Source: Roseburia sp. (lineage in GTDB: Bacteria > Bacillota > Clostridia > Lachnospirales > Lachnospiraceae). Taken from it: 62,408 nt of DNA. The position numbers and the translations under genes were made by a program. The stretch is from contig JAMPFV010000001.1 in the NCBI GenBank assembly GCA_023664265.1, positions 234,460-296,867 of the forward strand, read 5' to 3'. The first letter of the stretch is position 1; every line of letters begins with the position of its first letter. The notes beneath the pieces are model-generated. The model was not told the origin of the DNA and made no database searches. It saw nothing but the letters and a program-made list of their open reading frames with translations. Shown here one piece after another: positions 26,785 to 34,892 of this stretch.

Positions 26785-27375
26785 TTAAATCGGATTGTTC
26801 TTCTCGGTGGTGTTGGCAACCGTCATATCCCTGCTCTCGGCAGCCGCCTTCGCGCCCTCAAACACCGCGTCGGCCGTCTCCGCGTAGCCCATCACGAAAA
26901 ATATATCGCCGCCAAAGGTCGCGCCAATCTGCTTTTCCGCGGTCACGCACACCCACTTCGCGGGATTGATCGACTCCATAAGCTCCTGCAAAATCTCATT
27001 CGCGTTCCCATCGTCCGTCGTCTTGATGTACACAGCGCTGTACGGCGTCGATCCGATCATCGACTCCGACAGATAGATACTGTCTATGCCGTTCATATCC
27101 GCAAGCCCCGTATGGTAGCTGATCAGATCATCCTCATCCATGCTCAGCTCCGTCAACTGCACCTCATAGGGGAGCAGATCCTCGTCCACTCCCCCGTAAA
27201 TCTCGTCAAAAAGCGCCGACACGTCCGCTTCACTGTCCAGATGCACCATCCCCGCAGGATCTTTCGCATCCTCCGTGACCGTCTCGTCCGAGCTTCGGTT
27301 GCTGCTGCCGCAGCCCGTCATCAGGCCCGCCAAAAGCATTCCCGTCAAAAAAATCAAAGCCATTCTCTTCTTCAT
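26785..27375 (-). CDS. DUF4358 lipoprotein
   Basis: 196 residues with a lipoprotein signal (MKKRMALIFLTGMLLAGLMT, then GC as the lipidation cysteine), followed by a DUF4358 domain. DUF4358 genes commonly stand next to MBOAT and DHHW genes in Lachnospiraceae, as here, implying a shared envelope-modification role. The ATG at 27375 follows AAGGAG at 11 nt and places the signal peptide first. A further in-frame ATG with an excellent AGGAGG lies upstream (about 27492) and would give a 39-residue N-terminal extension, which would be odd for a lipoprotein. Confidence 0.82.
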   Translation of the reverse strand: MKKRMALIFLTGMLLAGLMTGCGSSNRSSDETVTEDAKDPAGMVHLDSEADVSALFDEIYGGVDEDLLPYEVQLTELSMDEDDLISYHTGLADMNGIDSIYLSESMIGSTPYSAVYIKTTDDGNANEILQELMESINPAKWVCVTAEKQIGATFGGDIFFVMGYAETADAVFEGAKAAAESRDMTVANTTEKNNPI

Positions 27376-27527
27376 ACGATTTCTATTCTCCTTTTCGGTT
27401 TTTGTTCCAATATGCCCGTATACCTTTGTATTGCAAGCATTTTCATTCCTTAGTTTTCCATCATCGTCGGAAAATATACCGTCTTTTCCCATTTTCCGCA
27501 GCCTCCTGAAAACATAAGGCATAAACG

Positions 27528-28190
27528 CTATCTTTTTCTCCTGTCGAGCTTATTGGAAATATACATTCCCACCGACTGGAATATCTGCACCAGCACAATC
27601 AGCAAAACCACCGTCGCAATCATAATGTCCGCCTGATACCTGTGGTAGCCGTAGCGGATGGCAATATCGCCCAGCCCGCCGCCGCCGACGGTTCCCGCCA
27701 TCGCCGAATATCCCAGAATCGTCCCGATGGCGATGGTCGCGCCCACCAGAATGGAAGTGCGGGCCTCCACCAGCAGCACGCGGAAGATGATCGTAAACGG
27801 CCCCGCGCCCATGGACTGCGCCGCCTCAATCACCCCGCCGTCCACCTCCTTCAGGGAGGACTCAATCATGCGCCCGATAAACGGCGTCGCCGCAACCACC
27901 AGAGGGACGATGGTCGCGGTGGAGCCATAGCTTTTCCCCACAATCGCCCTTGTAAAGGGTATCAGCACAATCAGGAGTATCAGAAACGGGATACTGCGGA
28001 TAATGTTGGAGATAAAATCCAGCAGCTTGTAGACCGCCGCATTGGGACGAATACCCGTCTTGTCCGTCACCGCAAGCGCGATGCCAAGCGGCAGCCCAAA
28101 CAGATACCCCAGCAGCGTAGAGGCGAGCGTCATGTAAAGCGTCTCGCCGATACCCCTTATAATCATGTCAATCACTGCCTTATCCCACAT
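27528..28190 (-). CDS. metI: Methionine ABC transporter permease
   Basis: 220 residues with five to six membrane helices and the permease EAA loop (IEAAQSMGAGPFTIIFRVLL). The remainder (AGTVGGGGLGDIAIRYGY) matches MetI of the D-methionine uptake family. The ATG at 28190 overlaps metN by 11 nt and has GGAGG at 8-9 nt. The usual third gene, metQ for the substrate-binding lipoprotein, is absent; the next gene downstream is the unrelated DUF4358 lipoprotein. Confidence 0.93.
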   Translation of the reverse strand: MWDKAVIDMIIRGIGETLYMTLASTLLGYLFGLPLGIALAVTDKTGIRPNAAVYKLLDFISNIIRSIPFLILLIVLIPFTRAIVGKSYGSTATIVPLVVAATPFIGRMIESSLKEVDGGVIEAAQSMGAGPFTIIFRVLLVEARTSILVGATIAIGTILGYSAMAGTVGGGGLGDIAIRYGYHRYQADIMIATVVLLIVLVQIFQSVGMYISNKLDRRKR

Positions 28191-29193
28191 ATCCCGTAAC
28201 CTCCTCCACCGCAAGGTTCCTCTCCCTGAGGTATTTTATCATATCGCGCGCAATCTCCCGCTCCTCGGGAAGCCCCAGTATCATCTCGCCGCGCGCAATC
28301 CCGCTGACATTCTTGGTGTCCGCCTTCAATATATTGACGGGCGCGCCAAACCGCAGCACCATGTTCGCAATCACAGGCTCATAGGAGGAATTCTCCGAAA
28401 ATACGATGCGGACGCAGTTCCTGGTCTCCAGCGTCTCAACCAGATCAGGGTTCTCGCCGCCGGTTCTGAGCACCAGCTCCTTCGCCTCCTGCGACTGCGG
28501 ATGGCTGAACACGTCGATCACATTGCCGTGCTCCACAAGCCGCCCCTCCCCGATAATGCCCACGCGGTTGCAGATTTCGCGCACCACCGCCATCTCGTGG
28601 GTGATGATGACAATCGTGATTCCGTATTTCTCGTTAATCTCCTTTAGCAGCGCCAGAATCGCCTTCGTCGTCTGCGGGTCGAGCGCGCTCGTCGCCTCGT
28701 CACAGAGCAGTATCTTGGGGTTGGTCGCAAGCGCCCGCGCTATGGCGACACGCTGCTTCTGCCCGCCTGAGAGCTGTATCGGGTACGCGGACGCCTTGTC
28801 GGTAAGCCCCACGATTTCCAGCAGCTCCTTCGCGCGCTTTCTTGCCGCCGCCTTGGGCGTGCCCGCTATTTTCATCGGAAAGCAGATATTGTCGATCACA
28901 TTCTTCTGCATCAGCAGATTAAAATGCTGAAAAATCATGCCGATATTCCTGCGCTCCGCGCGAAGCTGCTTCTCCGCAAGCTGCGACAAATCCTTCCCGT
29001 CGATCAGGACCGCGCCCGCGGTCGGCCGCTCGAGGAAATTCAGGCATCGCACGAGCGTGCTCTTCCCCGCGCCGCTCATCCCGATGATCCCGAAGATGTC
29101 GCCCTTTTCAATCGTGAGCGTCACATCGCGGAGGGCATGCACCTCCCCGTCCTTGGTCTCGTATGTTTTTGAAACGTTATTCAAAGTTATCAT
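28180..29193 (-). CDS. metN: Methionine ABC transporter ATP-binding protein
   Basis: 337 residues. ABC ATPase with Walker A GMSGAGKS (38-45), signature LSGGQKQRVAIARAL and Walker B ILLCDEATSALDP. A C-terminal NIL regulatory domain (about 260-335), which binds methionine for feedback control in this family, identifies it as MetN. The ATG at 29193 follows AAGGA. It starts 35 bp after the degV stop and may be co-transcribed with degV. No S-box or T-box leader is present in that short gap. Confidence 0.95.
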   Translation of the reverse strand: MITLNNVSKTYETKDGEVHALRDVTLTIEKGDIFGIIGMSGAGKSTLVRCLNFLERPTAGAVLIDGKDLSQLAEKQLRAERRNIGMIFQHFNLLMQKNVIDNICFPMKIAGTPKAAARKRAKELLEIVGLTDKASAYPIQLSGGQKQRVAIARALATNPKILLCDEATSALDPQTTKAILALLKEINEKYGITIVIITHEMAVVREICNRVGIIGEGRLVEHGNVIDVFSHPQSQEAKELVLRTGGENPDLVETLETRNCVRIVFSENSSYEPVIANMVLRFGAPVNILKADTKNVSGIARGEMILGLPEEREIARDMIKYLRERNLAVEEVTGYVG

Positions 29194-29227
29194 TTCAGTT
29201 TCCTTCCGGCAGTCAAAAGCCCTGCTT

Positions 29228-30097
29228 TTATTTCTCATCTCCGAAATAAGCGATTACCAGCACGCCCGCGCCTGTGTGTGCGCCGACGGTCGGGCTGACC
29301 GAGAGGGTCATTACAGTCGCGTCGGGGTATTTTTCCTTTACCATCGCGCGGACGATATCAACCTCCTCCTGCGCATCGGAATGGGACAGGAAAACACAGT
29401 CCTTCTCCCAGCCTGCGGAGTTCTCCTCTATCGCGTCAACCAGCGTTTTCATCGCCTTTTTCCTGCCGCGCACCTTCCCGATGTTCGCAAGCTTCCCTTC
29501 CTTGTCCACATGGAGAATCGGCTGAATGTTCAGCGCCGTCCCGAGCACGGCTGTGGACTTGGAAAGTCTGCCGCCGCGCACGAGATGGAACAAATCCTCG
29601 ACCGTAAACTGCACCACCAGATGGCGCTTGTTCTCCTCCAGCCAGTCGCCGATTTCATCGAGCGTCCTTCCCTGCTTCTTGAGCTCCACCGCCTTGTATA
29701 CGAGCAGGGCCTGACCGCACTCCGCGCTCAGCGTATCCACCGTCCGAATCCTGCAGTCAGGGTTCTCCTGCATAATCTCCTGCGCGCACAGAGCGGCGTG
29801 CTCATAGCTGCTGCTCAGGCCCGACGAGAATCCGATATGCAAAATGTCATACCCCTCGCCGACCTGCCTGCGCATCAGCTTGCCGATATACTCGGGGCTA
29901 GTCGCGCTTGTCGTCGGCATTTTCCCGTTCCGGATGCTGTCGTAAAATTCCTTGTCCGTCAGCTCCCTGCCTAAATCCATTCCATATTCCACCCCGTCTA
30001 TAATGTAGTGCAGCGGGTGCACCTCTATATGGTTCTCTGTCAAGTATTCCTGCGGAAGTCCCGCCGCCGTATCTGTCGAAATCACAAAATCACGCAT
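29228..30097 (-). CDS. DegV-family fatty-acid-binding protein
   Basis: 289 residues of DegV/FakB type. These proteins bind a fatty acid and present it to the FakA kinase. N-terminal MRDFVISTDTAAGLP, the TSATSPEY segment, HIGFSSGLSSSYEHA and the C-terminal AHTGAGVLVIAYFG fit the family. The frame stays open upstream, but the ATG at 30097 has an AGGTGG site and begins at the domain. A good sigma-A promoter lies about 50 bp upstream. No fakA is near. Confidence 0.92.
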   Translation of the reverse strand: MRDFVISTDTAAGLPQEYLTENHIEVHPLHYIIDGVEYGMDLGRELTDKEFYDSIRNGKMPTTSATSPEYIGKLMRRQVGEGYDILHIGFSSGLSSSYEHAALCAQEIMQENPDCRIRTVDTLSAECGQALLVYKAVELKKQGRTLDEIGDWLEENKRHLVVQFTVEDLFHLVRGGRLSKSTAVLGTALNIQPILHVDKEGKLANIGKVRGRKKAMKTLVDAIEENSAGWEKDCVFLSHSDAQEEVDIVRAMVKEKYPDATVMTLSVSPTVGAHTGAGVLVIAYFGDEK

Positions 30098-30145
30098 CAC
30101 TGCCCACCTCATTCTTATTGTTTCACATTTACATTTGCTTCTTTG

Positions 30146-30174
30146 ATTATAAGTCTCTTTGAACGGATTGGCAA
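30146..30174 (-). promoter_or_regulatory. Sigma-A promoter of degV
   Basis: Minus strand -35 TTGCCA (30169-30174), 17-bp spacer, -10 TATAAT (30146-30151). Confidence 0.75.
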
Positions 30175-30234
30175 ATACTTTATGAAAAAAAGAATATTGA
30201 AGATACCAAAGAAAAAAGTGTTCTGTTTTTACTC

Positions 30235-30263
30235 TTGATAAATCGTCCCTGCATGTGTATAAT
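30235..30263 (+). promoter_or_regulatory. Strong sigma-A promoter of the structured RNA
   Basis: -35 TTGATA (30235-30240), exactly 17 bp, then a perfect -10 TATAAT (30258-30263), predicting a transcript start near 30270. Confidence 0.82.
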
Positions 30264-30269
30264 AAGGAT

Positions 30270-30613
30270 TGAGAATTCAAGGACAAGAACAGTGTACCAC
30301 CGGACGAGGCGGCCACCTCATCCGGCAAGGTCTGGTAAGCAGCTACCACACGATACAGACGAAGTCTGCGATACACACAAGATATTATAATGGAAATATT
30401 TTTTATTTACAATATCTTTGTGCATTATTCGCGGCTTCGTTTGAAGCCTAAGCTATATGAACAGGGTGTTAGTGTGGACGCATACTGACACCTTGTTCTT
30501 GATTTCTCACCGGAATCCCTATGGCGGCAGTATGCGCTGCCGCGAGGGGATTCACAGTGGGAAATCGGAGTTTGAAAGAACTGCGATTCTTTGTGATGCG
30601 CGGTTCTTTTTTC
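30270..30613 (+). ncRNA. Candidate structured non-coding RNA (about 345 nt), family not recognised
   Basis: Between a near-consensus promoter and a strong intrinsic terminator there is no credible reading frame but a chain of hairpins. First, a three-hairpin cloverleaf closed by GTGTA/TACAC (30292-30296 with 30372-30376): a 10-bp stem with one mismatch at 30300-30325, TGGTA/TACCA at 30333-30348 and CAGAC/GTCTG at 30356-30368. Then AAGATATT/AATATCTT (30379-30418), GGCTTC/GAAGCC with a 4-nt loop (30433-30448), an 18-bp stem with loop GACG (30459-30498), a three-segment stem (30501-30566) and the terminator stem. It is not tRNA, tmRNA, RNase P or SRP RNA by their conserved motifs. It could be a long leader of the next gene, but the terminator argues for a free RNA or an attenuator. 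Confidence 0.65.
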
Positions 30614-30617
30614 TTTC
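30577..30617 (+). terminator. Intrinsic terminator of the structured RNA
   Basis: AGAACTGCG (30577-30585) pairs over 9 bp with CGCGGTTCT (30599-30607), followed by TTTTTTCTTTC. It ends about 100 bp before the acyltransferase gene. Confidence 0.85.
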
Positions 30618-30652
30618 TTCCTGCTAATTTTGCCAAAATATGTAACGATTTA

Positions 30653-30675
30653 GCCATGCCATTCATCATTTGCTG
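30653..30675 (+). repeat. Copy 1 of a 23-nt repeat upstream of acyltransferase genes
   Basis: Positions 30653-30675 match 46425-46447 at 21 of 23 bases (core GCCATGCCATTCAT). An AATATG motif lies a little upstream in both. This copy is 43 bp before a hexapeptide acyltransferase gene. Confidence 0.6.
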
Positions 30676-30717
30676 GAATATACATCGCAAAGGGCATGAG
30701 CGGAAAGGGAGATTAGC

Positions 30718-31629
30718 ATGACAACCATCATCTGTCAAATCAAAGCGTTCATCGAGGAAAAGCTGAACAAGGGGTATCGGAAATTTATAATCTTCCCGTA
30801 TGGAGACGTCGGGATACAGGTAAAGCAGATTCTGAACACCGTCTACGGCCTGCAGGAGGCTTATATTCTGGACAACCATTTATGGAAATATAATCCGCAG
30901 ATCAAGGCGTTGGACTTCCTGAAGGATACAGAGTGCGGGGACTGCTGTCTGCTGCTGTCGAGCACCAATCCCGATCTGTACGAGGAGCTGAAAAAAGAGG
31001 CACAAAAGTATTTTCCCGAGGAAAATATCGCGGAGCTGTCCTCCATGCAGGAAACCAAAAAGGAGGCGCAGGAACCGGAATACATCACACAAATCGGCAA
31101 ATACAGCTACGGGCCGATTTGCGTAAACCACCCCTTTATTGAGTCGATAGGCGCCTTCTGCTCCTTTGCACTCGGCACGGATGTGGTGTTCAACCATGAA
31201 ATAAACTATCTCACGACGCATCCCATGATTTATGAAGGCTCCAATCTACCCATATACAGAAGCCCTGAGTACTACTCTAATGTGCCTTATTATTTTGAAG
31301 GAATGCGCCCCAAGCGGGAGAAGCTGAAAATTGCAAAAAGGTGCAGAATCGGAAACGACGTGTGGCTCGGGCGCAATACCCTCGTCACCAACTATGCCAA
31401 TATCGGCAACGGCGTTATCGCGGGCGCGGGCACCATTATCACCAAGGATGTGCCCGATTACGCGGTTGTCGTCGGCGCGCCTGCCAGAATCCTCCGCTAC
31501 CGATATTCTCCCGAGGAGATCGCGGCATTGAACAAAATCGCATGGTGGGATTGGTCGGATGACGAAATCCGCGCGCGATACGACGATTTGTATCTGCCTG
31601 TGGCGGAATTTATAGATAAATATCTCTAA
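30718..31629 (+). CDS. Hexapeptide-repeat O-acyltransferase with N-terminal nucleotide-binding-like domain
   Basis: 303 residues. Residues 1-95 resemble the small Rossmann-like domain found before acyltransferases in sugar modification (KFIIFPYGDVGIQVKQIL). Residues 125-285 form a left-handed beta-helix of the xenobiotic/CatB acetyltransferase type (RCRIGNDVWLGRNTLV, IGNGVIAGAGTIITKDVPDY, VVVGAPARILRYRYS). It probably acetylates a sugar or small molecule from acetyl-CoA. AAAGGGAG precedes the ATG. Its stop codon overlaps the stop of the convergent kinase gene. It lies downstream of the structured RNA's terminator. Confidence 0.85.
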   Translation: MTTIICQIKAFIEEKLNKGYRKFIIFPYGDVGIQVKQILNTVYGLQEAYILDNHLWKYNPQIKALDFLKDTECGDCCLLLSSTNPDLYEELKKEAQKYFPEENIAELSSMQETKKEAQEPEYITQIGKYSYGPICVNHPFIESIGAFCSFALGTDVVFNHEINYLTTHPMIYEGSNLPIYRSPEYYSNVPYYFEGMRPKREKLKIAKRCRIGNDVWLGRNTLVTNYANIGNGVIAGAGTIITKDVPDYAVVVGAPARILRYRYSPEEIAALNKIAWWDWSDDEIRARYDDLYLPVAEFIDKYL

Positions 31630-33032
31630 GGAATCGCTGATTGAAGCATCGGCAGCGTAAACGTCACGCCGAATCCGCCGTGAGCGCCGTGTCCGACCGT
31701 CACCGTGCCGCCGTGGGCCGCGATAATCTGGCGCACAATCAGCAGCCCCAAGCCGTGGCGCTGTTCCGTCGTGTTCTCATCACAGACCATATAATGCGGC
31801 GTATGATTGAGCTTTTCTATCTGCTCGTCCGCCGCGCCCACGCCGTCGTCGTCAACCGACACCGTGCACCGATTGTTTTCGGCGGTTATGCGGACATAGA
31901 TGGTACAGCCCTGCTCGTTGTGGCGGATGCAGTTCCAGAGCAGGTTGCTGACCGCCCGCCTCATCAAATCCCTGTCCGCATTGACGAGACAAAAGCTCAG
32001 CCCCTCCTGCGTCTCCCACTCCATCGGATATTTGTCCTCCGTGTCCGTATTCATAAAATCGACCGCCACCTGACGCACAATCGCAAGCAGATTCTCGCGT
32101 TTCGGGCGGATGGGCTGCATGTTGTACTCCAGCTTGGACGCCAGATTCAAATCGTTGATCAAATCGCGCATACGCGCGCTCTGCTTCACAATCGCCGCCG
32201 CCCTTTGGCGCGCCTCTTCGCTCAGCGCCGCGTCCTCCCGAAGCTGCCCCGCATAGCCCATGATCACGGACAGCGGCGTCCGAATATCGTGGGACACCCC
32301 CGCAATCCAATTCGCCCGCGCCAGCTCCTTTCTGCGCAGTTGCCGGTTCTGCGTCTGCAAAAGCTCCGAGGTCTTGTTGATGTTTACCGCCAGCTCGGAC
32401 AACAGTCCCTTTTCCCTGATATATACAGGATCCCCCTTGGGCAGCGCCTGTATGCCGTTGACGATCGGCCGCACGGAGCGCAACAGCTTGGCGTTTGCGA
32501 CTGCGTAAATCACAAAAATCAGCAGTACATTGATCAGCAGGCCACAGCAGACAATCTGCGGCAGGTTGGCGATGGTGTGGTAATCCCAGCTCGGCCACAT
32601 ATGTTTCCAGAAGCTGTCTCTGGGGTAGCCAAGCACCACAAGCCCGTTTTGGGCCGCCGCCGTAAACGTCGGATACCCGTCGATATAGCCGCGGGTCACT
32701 CCCGCAATATCTGAAATCGCATAGGACAGCGGCACCGTCTCCGGCAGTCCCTCCGTCTGCCAGACCACCTGTCCTGTGCCGTTGTCTACCAATATTCCCC
32801 ACGCGTCCGAGGCCGCCAGCTCCAAGACCAGCTCCTGTGACAGCACATACTCCCCCGCCTCCGTCTGCCGCAGCGCCTCCGCGACCTGCTCCGCCGTTGT
32901 CCACGGATGGGCGTTTGGCGACTGCCCCATGGCAAATATCACCAGCAGAATAAGATTCAAAACAATCAGCAGTATAACGGAAAGCATTAAAATACTGACA
33001 AACCGCCGTATCAGCTTGGGCACACTCTTCAC
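31626..33032 (-). CDS. Sensor histidine kinase, likely antimicrobial-peptide responsive
   Basis: 468 residues. Two membrane helices (about 11-35 and 160-182) bracket an extracytoplasmic domain, followed by the kinase core: H248 in GVSHDIRTPLSVIMGY, an N-box (AVSNLLWNCIRHNEQG) and a GHGAHGGFGVTFTLP end. The start is GTG at 33032, seven bases after a run of G. It is downstream of its response regulator gene, and both are divergent from a lantibiotic-immunity-type ABC operon. That arrangement suggests they sense a peptide antibiotic. The stop overlaps that of the convergent acyltransferase by a few bases. Confidence 0.9.
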   Translation of the reverse strand: MKSVPKLIRRFVSILMLSVILLIVLNLILLVIFAMGQSPNAHPWTTAEQVAEALRQTEAGEYVLSQELVLELAASDAWGILVDNGTGQVVWQTEGLPETVPLSYAISDIAGVTRGYIDGYPTFTAAAQNGLVVLGYPRDSFWKHMWPSWDYHTIANLPQIVCCGLLINVLLIFVIYAVANAKLLRSVRPIVNGIQALPKGDPVYIREKGLLSELAVNINKTSELLQTQNRQLRRKELARANWIAGVSHDIRTPLSVIMGYAGQLREDAALSEEARQRAAAIVKQSARMRDLINDLNLASKLEYNMQPIRPKRENLLAIVRQVAVDFMNTDTEDKYPMEWETQEGLSFCLVNADRDLMRRAVSNLLWNCIRHNEQGCTIYVRITAENNRCTVSVDDDGVGAADEQIEKLNHTPHYMVCDENTTEQRHGLGLLIVRQIIAAHGGTVTVGHGAHGGFGVTFTLPMLQSAIP

Positions 33033-33053
33033 CCTGATCCCCCATTTCTGAGC

Positions 33054-33132
33054 GACTTGTCGCGAAGAGGCGACGAGAAATTTTTCTCGTCTGCCATCAA
33101 GGCTATTTGTTTTCGCTCAGAAACAAATAGCC
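33054..33132 (-). other. Hairpins between response regulator and kinase genes
   Basis: The 109-nt gap holds a perfect 12-bp stem (33101-33112 with 33121-33132, GGCTATTTGTTT arm), a GACGAGA/TCTCGTC stem (33072-33091) and a GTCGC/GCGAC stem. They could lower kinase expression relative to the regulator by attenuation or processing. Confidence 0.45.
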
Positions 33133-33141
33133 GATTGAAAA

Positions 33142-33849
33142 CTAAGGATTATCCGCAACCGTCAGCTTATATCCAAGCCCCTTCACCGTAATCAGCGATA
33201 CAGGCCGCGAGGGATTCAGCTCTATCTTTTCCCGAATACGGCGGATGTGCGCCATCAGGGAATTTTCATATCCGAAAGGGTTCTCCCCCCACGCGGCCTC
33301 GCACAGCGCATCGATTGTCACGATACGGCCCGCATTGCGGCACAGCGCCGTCAAAATATCGTACTCCTTCGCCGTCAGGGCAATGCGCTCCCCCGCCTTG
33401 AGCACCTCGGCGCGTTCAAAATCAATCTCACTGTCGTGCAGCTTTACCAGCGGGCTTTCCGCCTTATAGCTCCTGCGGAGAATCGCCATAATCCGAAACG
33501 TCAGCTCCTTTGGCAGAAACGGCTTCACCACATAGTCATCCGCCCCAAGCCCAAAGCCCCTAAGCTTGTCCTCCTCCTCGCCGCGCGCCGTCAGAAACAG
33601 AATCGGATACCCGCCGTCCCGCCGCAGACGCTCCATCAGCGAAAAGCCGTCGCCGTCGGGCAACATCACATCCAGAACCGCAAGCTCCGGCTGAAAGCCA
33701 GCGGCCAAGGCCAGCGCCTCCCCGACCGACTTGGCCGCCGCTATATTGCAGAAGCCCTCCGCCGTCAAAATCGACACCACCATATCCAACAGCTCCTGCT
33801 CATCATCCACAAGCAGGATGCGCTTGCGCTTCAAGTACGCTAAATCCAT
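33142..33849 (-). CDS. OmpR-family response regulator
   Basis: 235 residues: receiver with D15-D16 acidic pair, phospho-acceptor D60 (LAVLDVMLPDGDG), DDYVVKPF lysine, and a C-terminal winged helix ending PVSLITVKGLGYKLTV. The ATG at 33849 follows AGAGGTG; six earlier residues are possible but lack a site. First gene of the regulator-kinase pair, divergent from the ABC transporter operon whose promoter carries ATGTAAGG direct repeats. It is therefore the likely activator of that operon. Confidence 0.93.
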   Translation of the reverse strand: MDLAYLKRKRILLVDDEQELLDMVVSILTAEGFCNIAAAKSVGEALALAAGFQPELAVLDVMLPDGDGFSLMERLRRDGGYPILFLTARGEEEDKLRGFGLGADDYVVKPFLPKELTFRIMAILRRSYKAESPLVKLHDSEIDFERAEVLKAGERIALTAKEYDILTALCRNAGRIVTIDALCEAAWGENPFGYENSLMAHIRRIREKIELNPSRPVSLITVKGLGYKLTVADNP

Positions 33850-33883
33850 AAAAACACCTCTCTCCACTCGATCGTTACCCCCA

Positions 33884-33971
33884 TGCCGCTTTCAGCGGCA
33901 CAAATAGTAGGTTGAAATATAATGATTGTTAGACAGCGTTTTTTGCTGTCTTATAATCATTTTTCAACCTA
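33884..33971 (-). repeat. Long imperfect hairpin and short hairpin in the response-regulator leader
   Basis: A 64-nt element (33908-33971) folds almost completely on itself: outer arms TAGGTTGAAA/TTTCAACCTA, inner arms around AGACAGC/GCTGTCT. Next to it TGCCGCT/AGCGGCA (33884-33900) forms a second hairpin. It may be a leader structure, a terminator reading leftward or a small MITE-like relic. Confidence 0.5.
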
Positions 33972-34027
33972 ATCCCTCTGTCAGCATTATAACATACTCC
34001 CACAAAATATTTTATTCTTCATCGAAA

Positions 34028-34083
34028 ATGTAAGGCAGATGTAAGGTAACGGAAAGGTTATCACAAGGCTGCGCCCGTAAAAT
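34028..34083 (+). promoter_or_regulatory. Response-regulator direct repeats and promoter of the ABC operon
   Basis: ATGTAAGG occurs at 34028-34035 and 34039-34046 with a weaker third copy (GGAAAGG) after the same 11-bp period. A -10 TAAAAT (34078-34083) lies about 30 bp downstream without a good -35, as in promoters activated by OmpR-type regulators. Confidence 0.55.
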
Positions 34084-34136
34084 AAAAAACGTAAACCCGA
34101 CAACCACACCTACAGGAAAGTGAAAGGAGAATCCAT

Positions 34137-34892
34137 ATGAACATTATCGAAACCCATAACCTCACCAAGTCCTACGCGGACTTCACCGCCGTGTCAGGCG
34201 TCAACCTGCACATCCCCAAAGGCGCCGTATACGGCTTCCTCGGGCCAAACGGCGCGGGCAAGTCAACCACCATGAAGCTGTTTCTCGGATTGACCAGGCC
34301 CACCGGCGGCTCCTTCACCATCGACGGCAAAAAATACCCTGAAAACCGCATGGAAATCCTGCGGGAGGTCGGTTCTTTTATTGAAGCGCCCGCCTTCTAC
34401 GGCAACCTCAGCGGCGCGGAAAATCTGGACATCATCCGCAGGATTCTCGGTCTGCCCAAGTCCGCCGTCCCCCAAGCGCTCGAGCTTGTCGGGCTTACAC
34501 CGTTCCAAAACAGACTCGCCGGAAAATACTCCCTCGGCATGAAACAGCGGCTGGGACTTGCGAGCGCCCTGCTTGGCAGCCCGTCCATCCTGATTCTCGA
34601 CGAGCCGACAAACGGACTTGACCCCGCAGGCATCCACGAAATCCGCACGCTGATACGCGCACTCCCGCAAAAGCTCGGCTGTACCGTACTCGTGTCCTCC
34701 CATCTGCTCTCCGAAATCGAGCTGATGGCGGACACCGTCGGAATCCTCAACCACGGCCGTCTGCTGTTCGAGGGCACGCCGGAGCAGCTCCGCCTCAGTG
34801 CGGCAATGCGCGGCCTCCCGACTGACAATCTCGAAGAGACCTTCCTCGCGCTGATCGACGCAGATAATCAGCAGAAAGGCGGTGCGAGATGA
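34137..34892 (+). CDS. ABC transporter ATP-binding protein, lantibiotic-immunity (NisF/SpaF) type
   Basis: 251 residues. Walker A GPNGAGKS (36-43), signature YSLGMKQRLGLASALLG and Walker B ILILDEPTNGLDPAG are intact. The short length and the two following ABC-2-type permeases match the FEG immunity transporters that expel lantibiotics or bacitracin-like peptides from the membrane. AAAGGAGAATCC precedes the ATG. It overlaps the next gene by 4 nt. A divergent two-component system adjoins, as is usual for inducible peptide-resistance modules. No lantibiotic biosynthesis gene is present, so this is resistance without production. Confidence 0.92.
   Translation: MNIIETHNLTKSYADFTAVSGVNLHIPKGAVYGFLGPNGAGKSTTMKLFLGLTRPTGGSFTIDGKKYPENRMEILREVGSFIEAPAFYGNLSGAENLDIIRRILGLPKSAVPQALELVGLTPFQNRLAGKYSLGMKQRLGLASALLGSPSILILDEPTNGLDPAGIHEIRTLIRALPQKLGCTVLVSSHLLSEIELMADTVGILNHGRLLFEGTPEQLRLSAAMRGLPTDNLEETFLALIDADNQQKGGAR

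Noticed and set aside
30292..30376. tRNA-like cloverleaf
   Set aside because: The closing stem is only 5 bp, there is no T-loop consensus, no proper anticodon arm and no acceptor end.
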